Assembly (NCBI RefSeq): GCF_910596095.1
Contig: NC_056550.1
Span: 16,462,501 to 16,526,500, forward strand
Direction of reading: 5' to 3'
DNA: 64,000 bases
DNA from: Thunnus maccoyii
Lineage: Eukaryota > Chordata > Actinopteri > Scombriformes > Scombridae
Made by a program: the position numbers and the translations under genes. The notes beneath the pieces are model-generated. The model saw only the letters and a program-made list of their open reading frames with translations, made no database searches and was not told where the DNA came from. Shown piece after piece: positions 15,612 to 26,978 of this stretch (position 1 is the first letter of the stretch; every line of letters begins with the position of its first letter).

Positions 15612-18600
15612 TTAGCTGCCACTGCTGAGCATGCCCAGTAGCTTGCTGGGGTCCATGCCCTGCTGCTGGGCCATCTTCTGCACATCAAAGCCCATGTGCA
15701 TGAGGAACTGAATGACATTCATCTCTTGTCCTGTGAACTGGTCTCGGATGGTGGGGCAAGTGGGGTTACAGTGTGGCCACGGGCAGCTGTCAATCAAATG
15801 CACAGGGCAACCCTTGGGTGGGGCCTTGTTGTTCCTGTTGTCTTGGAGGCTGCGGTCCCAGCAGTGCAGTGCTCGGGGCAAGGAAGTGCCTTTAACCTGC
15901 ACATCAATCCAGTAACTAGAACACAACACAAGAGGGCGCTGTCAGCTCACAGTCAGAACTGCTTGAACACAAAGTTTTGTGCCTCCTGTTAATGATACAC
16001 TGCAAAACTGGGTTTTTGAGAACTACATAAAAATACTCACTTTCTGGTGATAACTTCATGTGATAGGCATGCTGGAGCAAACATAGCCCTGAAAAAAGGA
16101 AGACATAATTCAATCTGAAACCATGCAATAATCATATTTAAATTATCCTCTTTAAATGTAGAGACTTGGCCTTACGGGACGTCTTTTAGTGTGTTCCTTA
16201 GCTCTATGCCCAGGTTTTGGATGTAGCGCCACTGGCCTTCCTGCACAGGCTGGCCTGTCAGCTGGATGTTGTCCACTGTCAACTGGGCCTCATCAAAAAG
16301 CCACTGGACCACAAACACAGGGCCTGCACAGAGAGAACAGAGAAGATTAAACAGTTATAAGAAGATTAGAGTTAATATATGCATGTGTATATATAGTTTA
16401 GTATACATCTATTTAGACATTGCCATGCAGATGATTTGCGCTTGTAAAGATATGTGAGCATATATGTGCAAAATGTACATAGTACAGATTTGAAACCACA
16501 AACTCACTTTTTATTGATGGAAAGACTCTGTATCCGAAGAAACAGTTCCATTCTTCTCCTTCATGGGTTTGTCTGCACCTCTCTGGTACCACTCCTCCCC
16601 AGTACCTGATGGGGCAGGTGAATGTACAGACAGACAATTAGCAATTTTATGATCTCATCACCCAACTAAAATAGTCCATATCACACAATTATTTACAAAA
16701 TCATGATTTTTAACATTTCATGATAATATTCACATACTTGATGCCTCTCTTGATGGTCTCAGTGGGGGTACAGCTGGCAGTGTCAACGCAGTCAGTGCAG
16801 TGGTACTGCTTGTTGTCCAGGAACCAGCCAGAATCAGACAGGCCTCGCACTTGTATCCCGGTGTGCCCCAGTCCCTCCAACAGCTCTGCTACATGGTCCA
16901 CATTCAGCAGGACCCCCGTGCCACCAGCACTGCATACAGAAATTCTTATGAGTACATACAGTATACAGGAATATGAATGAATCATACTGTTTTAATTTTA
17001 TGTTTTTCACACATGAATGTACCTGCTTCCTGCTAGAAGGAGAACCTTGGCATTGTCCAGACCTTTGTTCAGCAGGTCCTTCACGACCTCCTGAATTATC
17101 AGCGAGCCCATGAAGGCATAGCCATCTGCACACAACAGAAAGAGAGAGGGGAACATGTAGAAAAACATCTTTCTTAAAGAGGGATGCAGTACATGTTATG
17201 TTTTTGATGATTCAGTATTGTCTTACTCTGCTCTGTTTTGGCAGTTGCGCCACTCCACACATCGCTGGAGCAGTATGGCAGGAACCTGCACAAACAACAT
17301 TAAGTTAAAGTTGCTGGCTATGATTAAATATTAAGCATCAACAAACACACAAAACACGAGTCAACTTACACCATGTTGGCATTCCACCAGTGAGGATTTT
17401 CCTCCGGCAGGGAAGACAGGATCCCCGTGCCTGCAGAGACAGATCAACATGTATCATTAGCCATCCTGGCACTCCCAGACACATCCTCTTCTTCCTCATC
17501 ATCACATGGATTACAGTTATTACACCACAATGAGAGAGGGAGGTGTCTATGCTTCTATAGCAGTGGGCGCCAGGTAGCCCTACGCCACAGCTAAATTATG
17601 ACCGGGTGTCAGTCTCAATAACAAGGCAGATGAGCACAGGTACATCCGATCCTTTAAATTACTGAGACATTATGGTGGGATGTTAGCACTTTGGATACTG
17701 TGTGAGGGGTCAGGATTTGCTACAGGCCATAGTTGGAGTGAGAGGCTGAGGCTAGCTGAGGCTGACCTGTTTTAGTTTGGGGCCACTTGGATGAGCTCAT
17801 CAGTCTCCTCATGGTCTCATATCGACTATCACAGTTCTCTTTGTTGAAGCAGTACCAGCCGCCTGGACAAAGATACATAAAAAAACACAACACAGATCAT
17901 TTCTCACATGAATTCTTTACAATACCGTTTGCATGGATTTTCAAAATGTTTTGCTTGAAAGACACTTTGCCATCAGCATTCTTAATATGGGTATGAAAGT
18001 AGAAACATAATGATTTTAGTTAATTAGACAAACCAGTCCTAAATACTGACCCTCTAAGAATATCAACCATCGTCTGCTGCCTCGAGATTCTTTCAGGTAG
18101 TACCTACAAGAGACCAAAGAATATAAAATCAACACATCATAGCAGGCGTGTGACTTAATCTTGAAGTATAAAAAAAATATGTTAATACAATTCTAAATTC
18201 CTCAAGATTTATTTTACACTGCCTGCATGACAATATATTTAAATTGCATAGAAATACAACCACATTCCACAATTTTGATATGGTGTACTTTCTTTCTCAG
18301 ACAGAGAAAGATGAGATAAATGGTTAAAGTTATGCCCTCACTGTTTCTACCTTCAGCGATGGTATGCAAGCATGAAATAAAAACACATATGACATCATCA
18401 CCTGTAGCTAAACAGAGGATGTCCTGTTACTGTGTTGATTCCTATCTTTAGAAAGGTGACAGAAAACAGCAAAAAAGGAAATACACCAAGATAATTTTTT
18501 ACAGAGGAGAACAATGAGGTTGTGTGTATATTCTGCACTTAGGAAACTGATCTAGTGATCAAACAAGAGATAGACCTCATCCTTTCCCCTATCTTGCTTG

Positions 18601-21529
18601 TACTGAAAATTCCAGTAGATGATATCCCTCATGTTTAATGAATCCAGAGAAGGCAATGTACCATGATATTCTTTCAGTCTGAGCTCATCATTCTTCAGCG
18701 GTGTCCTCACACACAAAATTTGATAAAATCAAAGAAGAAATAACACATCTACTTTTGGCTTGTATTCATGTCAACACACAGTCTGTCTGTTGCGTAGGAC
18801 CCACATATGCCCAATGTAGTGCTTCATTATATGTATCCTGGGTTAGATGAAGTGAATTGGTTTCATTTTTGTGTCACACTGGGACTTTAAATTGAAGTTT
18901 ATGCATGCTAGACTATATGAGATGTGTGCTGTATGTTGTCAGCCCAGAAGAGGGCAATGCTATCATGATTCTCCAATGCTACAGGATGTGCAGGACGTAC
19001 TCATCTCTAGCGCATTACCATCATTGTCTTTAACCAGATATTTAGTCAATATCAATTACAGAAAAAAGTTTTGTTTTTTTTCACAGTTGAGGCAAATTAA
19101 AAATGTCTGGTGTGAAAAGTAGCTTCAGCCACAGAGGACAGATGTTCCAAATGTGCTTCTGTAACGCTGAGAGATTTGTTTTTTTAGAGAGTTTATCCAC
19201 CAGACTCTACCAATGACTAAACTCAAATGATTGCCAAATACATTTCAGTGACTTTAAAGAAGACAGACTTGGCTGAAGCTCTGTGATGTTTGCTCAGATG
19301 CTGAATCACACTTTGGTTGCGCTTAAAGCTGTTTTACTGTTATTGCAAACCACAGTCAATGATGTAGGCTGAGGACAGCACACTTTACTCACTACTTCCA
19401 AACAACAATGTGAGGGCGGGCTTGGCAAGCTGAACAAGCCAAAAGGGAAAGGTGCTGCATCAATCCACTCACTCTAACAAGTGCAAGATCTCGCTCCAGA
19501 AGATGAATCACACAGATTCACCTTTACGCCTAGTGAATGATTTTTTTTTTTCTTTGCATTCTTGTTTATCTGTAACTGTGAGAAACCCTCACTGGAAAAA
19601 TGATTTCAGTATCTGATGGATTAGCATCTTAACTGACAACAGCCACAGTGGTGAATGAAACGGCCATCTGCCAGTAACTGTCCCCTGCGCCGGTACTCGT
19701 GTTGTGTCTATACAGAGCTAAGAGCTTTACCATGCTTCTCTATCAGGCACTTTGGGTTTTATCAGGAATTAGACAGGATACTAAATCCATAAAGAGACTT
19801 CTATGTCAAAACCCATTTTAGTCAAGTCTTCATCTCCCATCGTCAAACTGGTCTCAGATAAGTTCCTATGCACAATGGCGGCCAGACATCAAAGCCTCCT
19901 GATATGACATGGACAACATTAACAGTAATAAAAAAAAACATATGATACTGATAACTGCAAATAATGACTATATGCTTATCATATATTCTACAATGATTTT
20001 CAATATTACTGTATATAGTGCGTATATATGTAATTTTCTTTTATTATGCTTACAATTTAAGTATCGCCAGTTTTAGACACAAGTGAAGTTCACTTTCCTT
20101 AAAGAACCTTTAAAGACAATTAACATGTAAAAAAAAATGTATGGATATAAATAAAATCTGCAATCCGAACTATGTGTTTGATTAATCTCAGTCTGCCAAT
20201 TGTCAGTAAAATGTGTATTCTGAAACAATGAGAATCAGTTCAACACACAATTTGACTCACTGCCATCAAATAGGATATAAAAGCAGAGTCTATATGACTG
20301 AACATTGTTTGTTTATTATACAATAGGAGAGTCAGTGGATCTGTCTGACATTAATATGCTTTTAGTGCCATGGCTTATCCCTCTTTAGAAGCGAAATCAT
20401 ACAGGCTTTATTACTGCCAAATGGATTTCTGCTTAACAACAATGGCAACAGTTTATGTTATTGCAAGCAAATGTTGATCAAGTAGTGATCCACTGTTTAC
20501 CCCATAGAGCACAGGCTGAAAATCATTTTATGAGGAACAAACATAAAATTAACAGGACCCATTCTCCACGTTTCAGTTACAGGAGGACAAACTGCTTTCA
20601 AATCACATTGCAACAGTTTGCGCACCGGGTGCAATCATCAGAGAGAGGGAGAGATGGGCGGGGGTCTGAAAACTTAAATCTAAAACTTTCTGCAGAGCAA
20701 ATCCTGCATTCTAATTTGAAGCAAAGGAAATGAAGCATAGGCCATGTGGCTATCCGCAAATTTCACGCTTGGCTGACACAAAGCAGCTGTCTATGTTATC
20801 CTGACTGAACCCTGTTCTGTCTAATGGAACATTGCCCTGTTTTGAACAAGTCCCCATTTTTTTCATTTATATATATGTATATATATAATAGTGTCAGCAT
20901 TTCAATGTCGAAAACCCATGTTTAACATTTAAAGTCAAGCCGAATACTGAGAATGTCTCCCTCTTGTGCGCACTCTCCAAACTCTATCGTTATCCTTAGG
21001 TCAGAAACATGCGGGTTACTTCGGGTAGCAGGATGACCAGCAGGACCTGCTGAAGAACTCTTACAAAATAACTCTACACTCCTTCTAGCTCCAAGGTGCA
21101 CTGTTGTAAAGCTGACCCTGCTTTGACCTGTCGTGATCCGATCACATGGGAACCATCATTTATCACACTGTAATGTGTTTTTTTTTCTGTTGGTACATAC
21201 CCCGCAGGACTACCGTCGTTGCAGGTGACTGATGTATTCTCCAAAAAGTTCAGCTTCATGTCATAGTCGAGCTTCTGCGCGGAGCACGGGTAGAGAGACT
21301 GCGCAAGGTTCTTCACTTGTGTCATGAAGTTATCCATGTTCTCCTCCACGGCGGTGAAATCCAGAGGGAAGCTCTCCGTGGTGTCACTCCGGTCCGCCCG
21401 GTATGTGGGAGGAGGTGGTGAGCGTCGTGGTTGTGGGTTGCGGCCACCCCGGAACCTCCGTGCGCAAAGAGCTCCGGACTGCATCAGCACCAGCAGCAGC
21501 ACTGATGAAACCATTCTGATCGCTGTCAT
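15612..21529 (-). CDS. notum1a: Notum palmitoleoyl-protein carboxylesterase, eleven coding exons
   Basis: A secreted enzyme that removes the palmitoleoyl group from Wnt proteins and so inhibits Wnt signalling as a feedback antagonist. Coding exons (minus, 5' to 3'): 21529-21201, 18103-18051, 17862-17767, 17430-17370, 17285-17227, 17125-17023, 16929-16738, 16605-16508, 16323-16176, 16088-16041, 15915-15612. All junctions are GT-AG and in phase. The total is 1491 nt, 496 residues, the same length as human NOTUM. Residues 1-22 are a signal peptide ending at a likely cut after ALCA. The nucleophile lies in GSSAGG (Ser234, its codon split by intron 6). The acid is Asp341 in LFDEAQ and the base His390 in ACLSHE, corresponding to human Ser232, Asp340 and His389. 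The C-terminus is LLGMLSSGS, as in human. Start Met1 has A at -3; Met6 is an alternative. The notum1a name is by family and synteny. Confidence 0.97.
18104..21200 (-). other. notum1a: notum intron 1 (about 3.1 kb)
   Basis: The longest intron of the gene, between the exon carrying the signal peptide and the 53-nt exon 2. I see no coding exon of another gene and no complete mobile element inside it. First introns of secreted Wnt regulators often carry enhancers, but no specific element is claimed here. Confidence 0.6.
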
Positions 21530-21975
21530 CTTATCCGCCGGTTAAATGCTCTTCCTTCAAATGCAACGTTTCGTCAGGGAAACAGGAATTTTTACCAGTG
21601 GAGTTGAGGAAGAAACGGCAATTACGCACGGCTTTAGAGACGCCACAACACTTGTCGTCCGCTCCCAGAAACGCATCAATTTAATGTCAGCTAAAATCAA
21701 AAGTCCTCTGAGGTCGATCACAGTCATCCGTTGAATTCTGTGAATATGTTTCAAACTTTGAAATAATACGCCTTCAACTGTTTGCCCATCTATCTACTAC
21801 AACTCTAGCGCTGCTGGACCAAGCGCACAAGCTTGAACGACAACACTGGTGCCATGCTCTTGTATTTTATTCAAACTTTCCCCCCTTGTGTGTCCGTCCA
21901 GCCAATCGCAGTTGCGGGGCAGGACTCAGGGCATGATCAAGCGTGGCAGACTACCCCCCTTTTTAATTTATAGAG
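21530..21975 (-). promoter_or_regulatory. notum1a: notum promoter and 5' leader (predicted)
   Basis: A TATA-like element (TATAAATT on the minus strand, plus positions 21965-21972) would start transcription near 21940 and give a leader of about 410 nt. A CCAAT motif lies at 21902-21906 and the surrounding sequence is GC-richer. The leader would contain an upstream open reading frame (ATG at 21727-21725, stop at 21557). A possible TCF/LEF core (CTTTGAA) is at 21756-21762. Confidence 0.4.
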
Positions 21976-22247
21976 GGAAAAAATGTCCATGCGTTGGTTC
22001 TTTTGATCCGCGATGTTTTATTTGATGTGGTGGCTTTTATTGGCCTTGAAATGCCCATTTCCCATTCCACCACAAATTTATGAAGTGAGAATACGCATCT
22101 TGTTACACACTTGCCTGAAAATCAAGTGGGGAAAAAACAAAACATGATCAAAACTTGTTCAGAGTTCCAACGATATTTGTCCAGGTTTCTCTTGAAAGAG
22201 AAAAGTTAATCAAGATACTTTACCTAATTGTATAAAGGAAACACCAT

Positions 22248-22257
22248 ATTATTATTA

Positions 22258-22298
<41 letters not shown>
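22248..22298. repeat. (TTA)n microsatellite
   Basis: About 17 copies of a TTA/ATT trinucleotide with one interruption (TCA), located between the notum promoter and the TCF-type site. Confidence 0.9.
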
Positions 22299-22299
<1 letters not shown>

Positions 22300-22479
22300 C
22301 TTTAATTTTCACTTTATGTGTTCTCCTAAATGTAAAACAATAATTGTTCAGAGATTAATCCACTATCAACCGCCTCTTAAAAAAACACATAACTCATTGT
22401 TACAATCACATCCAGTACTGACTAACTGAGTTGCTCATGTTTTCTTAAGGTTTAGAAAAAGGGACTTGGACACTTGTTA

Positions 22480-22505
22480 TTTTTTTTTTTTTTTTTTTTC
22501 TTTTT
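22480..22505. repeat. poly(T) tract
   Basis: A T-run of about 25 bases broken by a single C. It could be the tail of an old retroposed copy on the minus strand, but no body is recognised next to it. Confidence 0.8.
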
Positions 22506-22524
22506 AATCCAGACGGGGCCTCTA

Positions 22525-22534
22525 AAGATCAAAG
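22525..22534 (+). promoter_or_regulatory. TCF/LEF-type site upstream of notum
   Basis: AAGATCAAAG matches the high-affinity TCF/LEF core (AGATCAAAG) about 1 kb upstream of the notum start codon. Notum is an established direct Wnt/beta-catenin target, so the position makes sense. It is a single short motif match and is not proof of binding. Confidence 0.4.
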
Positions 22535-25500
22535 CAACCATCACTCTTTCTCCCCCGTCTCGCCTCCTCCCTCCCACTTCAGTCTCTTCCAAACTTTCCT
22601 GGTCTACTGTATATTTTAAGTCGAGCAGAGCATCCTGATGGGAAGCCAGCTTTTTAACACAGGAATGCCTCGTTACGGTTGAGGTAGGCTTCCCTCGAAC
22701 AACCTCTCATTTTAAGGACACATTTAAGTTAAAGTTTAGCCCACAGACCGAAAGTGATTATTAATCAAGATAACACTTGTCTGTGATTGAGGCCACAATA
22801 CCATAATTCAGTTTAGTTTTAAATGTCTGGATGACTGTGAAGTCAGATGCAATTTTGATACTACTGACTTTACTGCTCTACTACTAATGCATACCTTTAC
22901 ATTTCCTTCTTTCTTTTATGAAAGCAAAAAGCCCTAGACCCTAGAGTGGTTTAAGAGGATTTTGCTCACATCCACATGGTAAAATGAACCCCAGCGTTAT
23001 GTAGCTTATTGTTAAATGTCTAATTGTTGCTGTATCAGATTTGTAGAAGCAAGATTAGGAGGCAGAGACGGATGTCATATGAAGTGTTTGAGAGAATTTT
23101 TGTGGATCGTTTTTTTGACAAAGTTGCGTCTGTCGACAAGCTCACCTATCATCAATTCAAGATCCATTTGATCAGTTTTCTCTCAGTGATCAAGCATCCA
23201 CAGTTTTAACTTATAGGGTTTGCCAAGAAGATTTTTTAAATCTAAATCTTTAAATTTTTTATATCTTGGAAGAAAACATACAAAAAACAAAAGATGAGGA
23301 AAGGTTTGAATAGATAGATAGATAGATAGATATTATAGAGGATACTCACGTACTGTGTATGTCTTTAACAAAAAGAACATCATAACTGTAAAACAGCTTC
23401 ATGTCCTCTCAGAGACAAACTTACTGACTGTAGCCCCATGGTTAATCGGTGTGCCTAAAGGATGTCGAACTGTTCTGAGTCAGGTAAGATGGATATGAAG
23501 TCACCAGCAGGACTGATGGTATTCATAAGGAACTTCAAACAGATGCTTGTATAGATTAAAACATGTGGTAGGGCCCAGGAGGAGAGGCTCTGTCACAGAT
23601 TGAGTCTAGTCACTTTGACCCATACCTCCCTGTTTTATCACACGTCATCCCAAAAAATGTAACCCTTAAATCACTCGCAGATGGACGCTGGCCTCTGACA
23701 CACACACACTACCATGAAGAGATGCCCCGACGGTGTGTCGAAACGTCCTCTGACCCAAGTGAGTGAGAAGTGTGAGCTGCAGATGCTCTTATGTTACATG
23801 GAGGAGGAGACACGAGAGATCTAAATGTGTAGATTCAGAGAGAGAACATGACAGATTCTGTGTTAAAATGACTTAACAATATGATGTTGAAGTCAGAGTT
23901 AGAAACATTGGTTAGCTCTGCTACTGTTGGTGCTGAGCGGTTTGTTCTCTACTGTGCACCTTGTTTGAACTCCTCGCGCTAAGCCTTTCTGGCTTTCACC
24001 AGTAATTCTCTTGGTCCCTTTTTCTTTGCCTCCCATCGTCTGTGTGTACCATAGACACAAATTTAACCATGCAAGTCCGAATGGATTAATCCTAGAATTA
24101 GGTCATTTGAAAATGACCCAGCTGTTCTGATGGCAGTCCCTCAGAAGTGCCCCCGTAGCCCCCATAGCCCCCACCCCAACTCCAGGCCTCCTGTGAAAGT
24201 CAAAGCCTGTCTTTCATCTCCGATCAGTTGCATGTGCCCTCACAGATCCACAGGTTTTACTGCTTAAGTCTGGGCTGGCAGCATTGATCATGTGACCGTT
24301 GCCTGCCTGGCGTTTAGACACATCATAGCTCTGTGAGCGTTCTCTGTCTACATAGCCTGCCAGTTCTGCTCACACATCCCCATCGTCCGTCTCCCCATGC
24401 CTGTTAGTTTTGATTTGCACATGCTGTTGTCGAGGGTCCATCCGTGATCATCAAATCCCGCTAGTTGGAACTGTTAGGTCAGGTTACATCAAAGAGATCA
24501 GGAGGGATCAGCCTCTTGAAAGGGACAGGCTCTGGCTCACATCATCAGAAACAGGTGGAGGTCCTCATTGGAAGAACAAAGGAGAGATCACCATCTATAA
24601 AACTTTTATATTTCATAGAGGAGTTTCTTTAAATTCCTTTAAATTGCCACCCTCACCTACACAGAGCGCGCAAACTACACAGCACCAGCAAAAAACATAT
24701 GATATCAGGTTAGGGATTGTGGGACTCAACCGCAGCACTAAATCCCATGCAGGTCACAACAGCAAAGCCTCAGACTTAGTGGCATTATGCCACAAAGTGT
24801 TTAAGTGTGGAAATCTGCTAAAAGCCAGGACGCAAAAGGAACTGGAAATGTATGGAATACGACTCAGGTGTTATGTATTACTCGAAAAGTTGTTGAAACC
24901 TTCAGAGGTTTTTTTGTATATTGTAGTAATGGCTCTTAATTTCTCCTGTGGCTAACATTTCTCTGCTGCTTTTCCAAAAAAGACAGTACCAGACTTTGAC
25001 ATTTTGTTCATTGCTTGTGGTAGCTTGGTAAGAGGGAACTCACTGTGCTACTCTCAAAAAAGAAAACAAATACATTCATGTAAATATAATGATTTTGCCT
25101 GGAATATTTTCATGACAGGATTATTAACAAGTTGATCTGATGGTAATGTTAGAGAGCTTTGACGTTTGAGGCTATCCACCCCTGAAAACGTTTTGAGCCT
25201 CAGCTTCTGTTCTGTGTCACCTTGAGGCAAAACTCCGGAAGCAGGTCCCCTTAATTTCATGTTGAAACTATTGTTTAAAACCCAAAACAAACATGTACAG
25301 AGGTTTTGGGTGTTAACACACTGTAGAGTTCCTTTCATGTGCCCTCACCACATGTTCCTGATATTACCTAGAGAATCCGTAAACAACCTTGATCCTGGTC
25401 AAGTTAAGTCAAGAGGTGCCATCTAAGATGTGGATGTAAATGGGGAGTAAGAGAGAGTAAGAGAGGCAGGAGACATCTGTCGAGCAGGCTCTCATTTCGT

Positions 25501-26410
25501 AAGAGGAGGCCGTCTATTGGTTACAGATGATGCCCTGTTTGATAAAAATGAACTCTTTCAAGATAGGACAGCTTGCATTAGGGGTCTCTCTGGCACCAAA
25601 GGGTAACCAAATAGTTCAGCTGACAGGTCAGCTGTTTGTTGTTGATCTTTCATCTGAATGATGGTCACAAAATAGCTGCTGTTGCCTGTAAACAGTTCTG
25701 TCACGTCATTCATACTAAGCAAGATAGATGTTTGTGTCAGTCAGGGTGGGGGCACATGCCTGTGTGTGTGCCTGCATGTGTGTGTTGGTGCACTTAAGGA
25801 TGAACGATGTGGACCCGGCTGTCTCAGAGGTACCGGTGCGTGAGTGTGTGGCCCTCCTCCAGGAGTTTTCCATTCATGCTTTGTGCCTGAATCACTCTGT
25901 GCTGTGCCCTCTGCCAGGTAGCGACAGAGGAGGGAGCAGAGACGAATTACCATTGAAGACCTGCTATTATTATCATCAGAGAGGCGGCAGCCCTCCTTCC
26001 CCAGCGCTTAGTCCCATCTCTACAGAGACAGGAGGAGAATCAGGCCCTTTTGTCTCGGAAATGTTTATTTATGCCACAGATTTGCCAAAGGACATGGAAA
26101 AGCCCTTATTACAGGTCATGACAGTAGAGCCACAACACATTATTCATTTTCTGTCCTTTAACCTGGTAGTCTCTTAGGGGAAATTCTTTTGAAGTCCACA
26201 CCCTGCTGTAAAACATGGTCATTATTCAATTATGTAAGAGCTGTATTTGAAACAGTTTTGAGAATGTAGACACTAAGAATCTAGGTATGAAGAGTTGAGA
26301 ACAACAGTTGTTTTTAAATGTTTTTCTTCTTCTTCTATGAAATATAAGAAATATGAAGGAGAAGGAATTATTGACATGTAGCATAAATCTCTTGTTACAT
26401 CCAAACTTTT
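22535..26410. other. gene-free flank to the right of notum
   Basis: No coding exon is recognised. The longest open frames (24410-24955 and 25728-26177, plus strand) have no family likeness; the second overlaps a TG-rich low-complexity tract near its start. Upstream distance and lack of repeats make this a reasonable place for notum regulatory elements, but that is inference. Confidence 0.45.
23311..23332. repeat. (TAGA)n microsatellite
   Basis: Five perfect copies of a tetranucleotide repeat in gene-free DNA. Confidence 0.85.
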
Positions 26411-26413
26411 GGT

Positions 26414-26533
26414 TCCAGTTTCTCAGACAGAGATTAAGACTAGTCCTAGACTAAAGACAGAATTCTGTGAAAATATCCACTGAGAAACACCATAGTCTTA
26501 GACTAGACTTAATCCCTGTCCGGGAAATCGGCC
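26414..26533. mobile_element. short TIR element (hAT-type MITE)
   Basis: The ends are inverted repeats. The left reads ccagtttctcagacag..gattaag and the right, reversed, reads ccgatttcccggacag..gattaag, with further matching around 'tagtcctagac' and 'tagtctaagac'. This wording is that of a small non-autonomous element very common in cyprinid and other teleost genomes. The copy is about 120 bp and diverged. Confidence 0.6.
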
Positions 26534-26535
26534 CA

Positions 26536-26605
26536 TAATGTTGTGAGTACATGGTATGCGCTTCAATCCACAGAGCCACTGGGACACCATTAGCGCATGG
26601 TATGT
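26536..26605 (-). mobile_element. tRNA-derived SINE head (fragment)
   Basis: Read on the minus strand this starts 'ggtgtcccagtggctctgtgg' and continues 'attgaagcgcatacc'. This is the A-box region of tRNA-derived SINEs, with an 'agtggctc..gtggat' core. It abuts the TIR element on its left. Only the head is seen. Confidence 0.4.
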
Positions 26606-26978
26606 GCCTCATTATTTTTGACACTTTCTTAACACCAAGCAGCCGTTTTCTTTTATCCTCTCAGCAAGAAGATGAAGCTACTGTAATCAAAGAAGACAAT
26701 GATCAGTGCCAGCCTCTTGGCCTGGCCTGGTACCTGCTTTGATGTCATATTTTGGTGTATAGCGGGCTGTGGCCCATGCCAAAGAGCACCCATAGTCGCC
26801 AACTGTCTGACAGGCTGCCTTTCATCACTCTGCTACTTGATTACTTTCCATGGGCTCTTCCAGGCCTGGGAATTTTCTCCCAGGAATCTGAAATCATCAT
26901 CCCCGCCTTTACACCCTTCATCTCAAAATAAAAAAAATGCACATCTGAGACACACATTAGTATATGTGGCATATGAAT

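Noticed and set aside
16338..16360. Apparent loss of the notum catalytic histidine (NIQLTG where human has NVHLTG)
   Set aside because: Counting residues back from the C-terminus places the human catalytic histidine in the CLSHE motif, which is intact here; the substituted position is not catalytic.
24410..24955. 181-codon plus-strand frame
   Set aside because: Begins at a non-ATG codon, shows no domain, no codon bias and no splice context.
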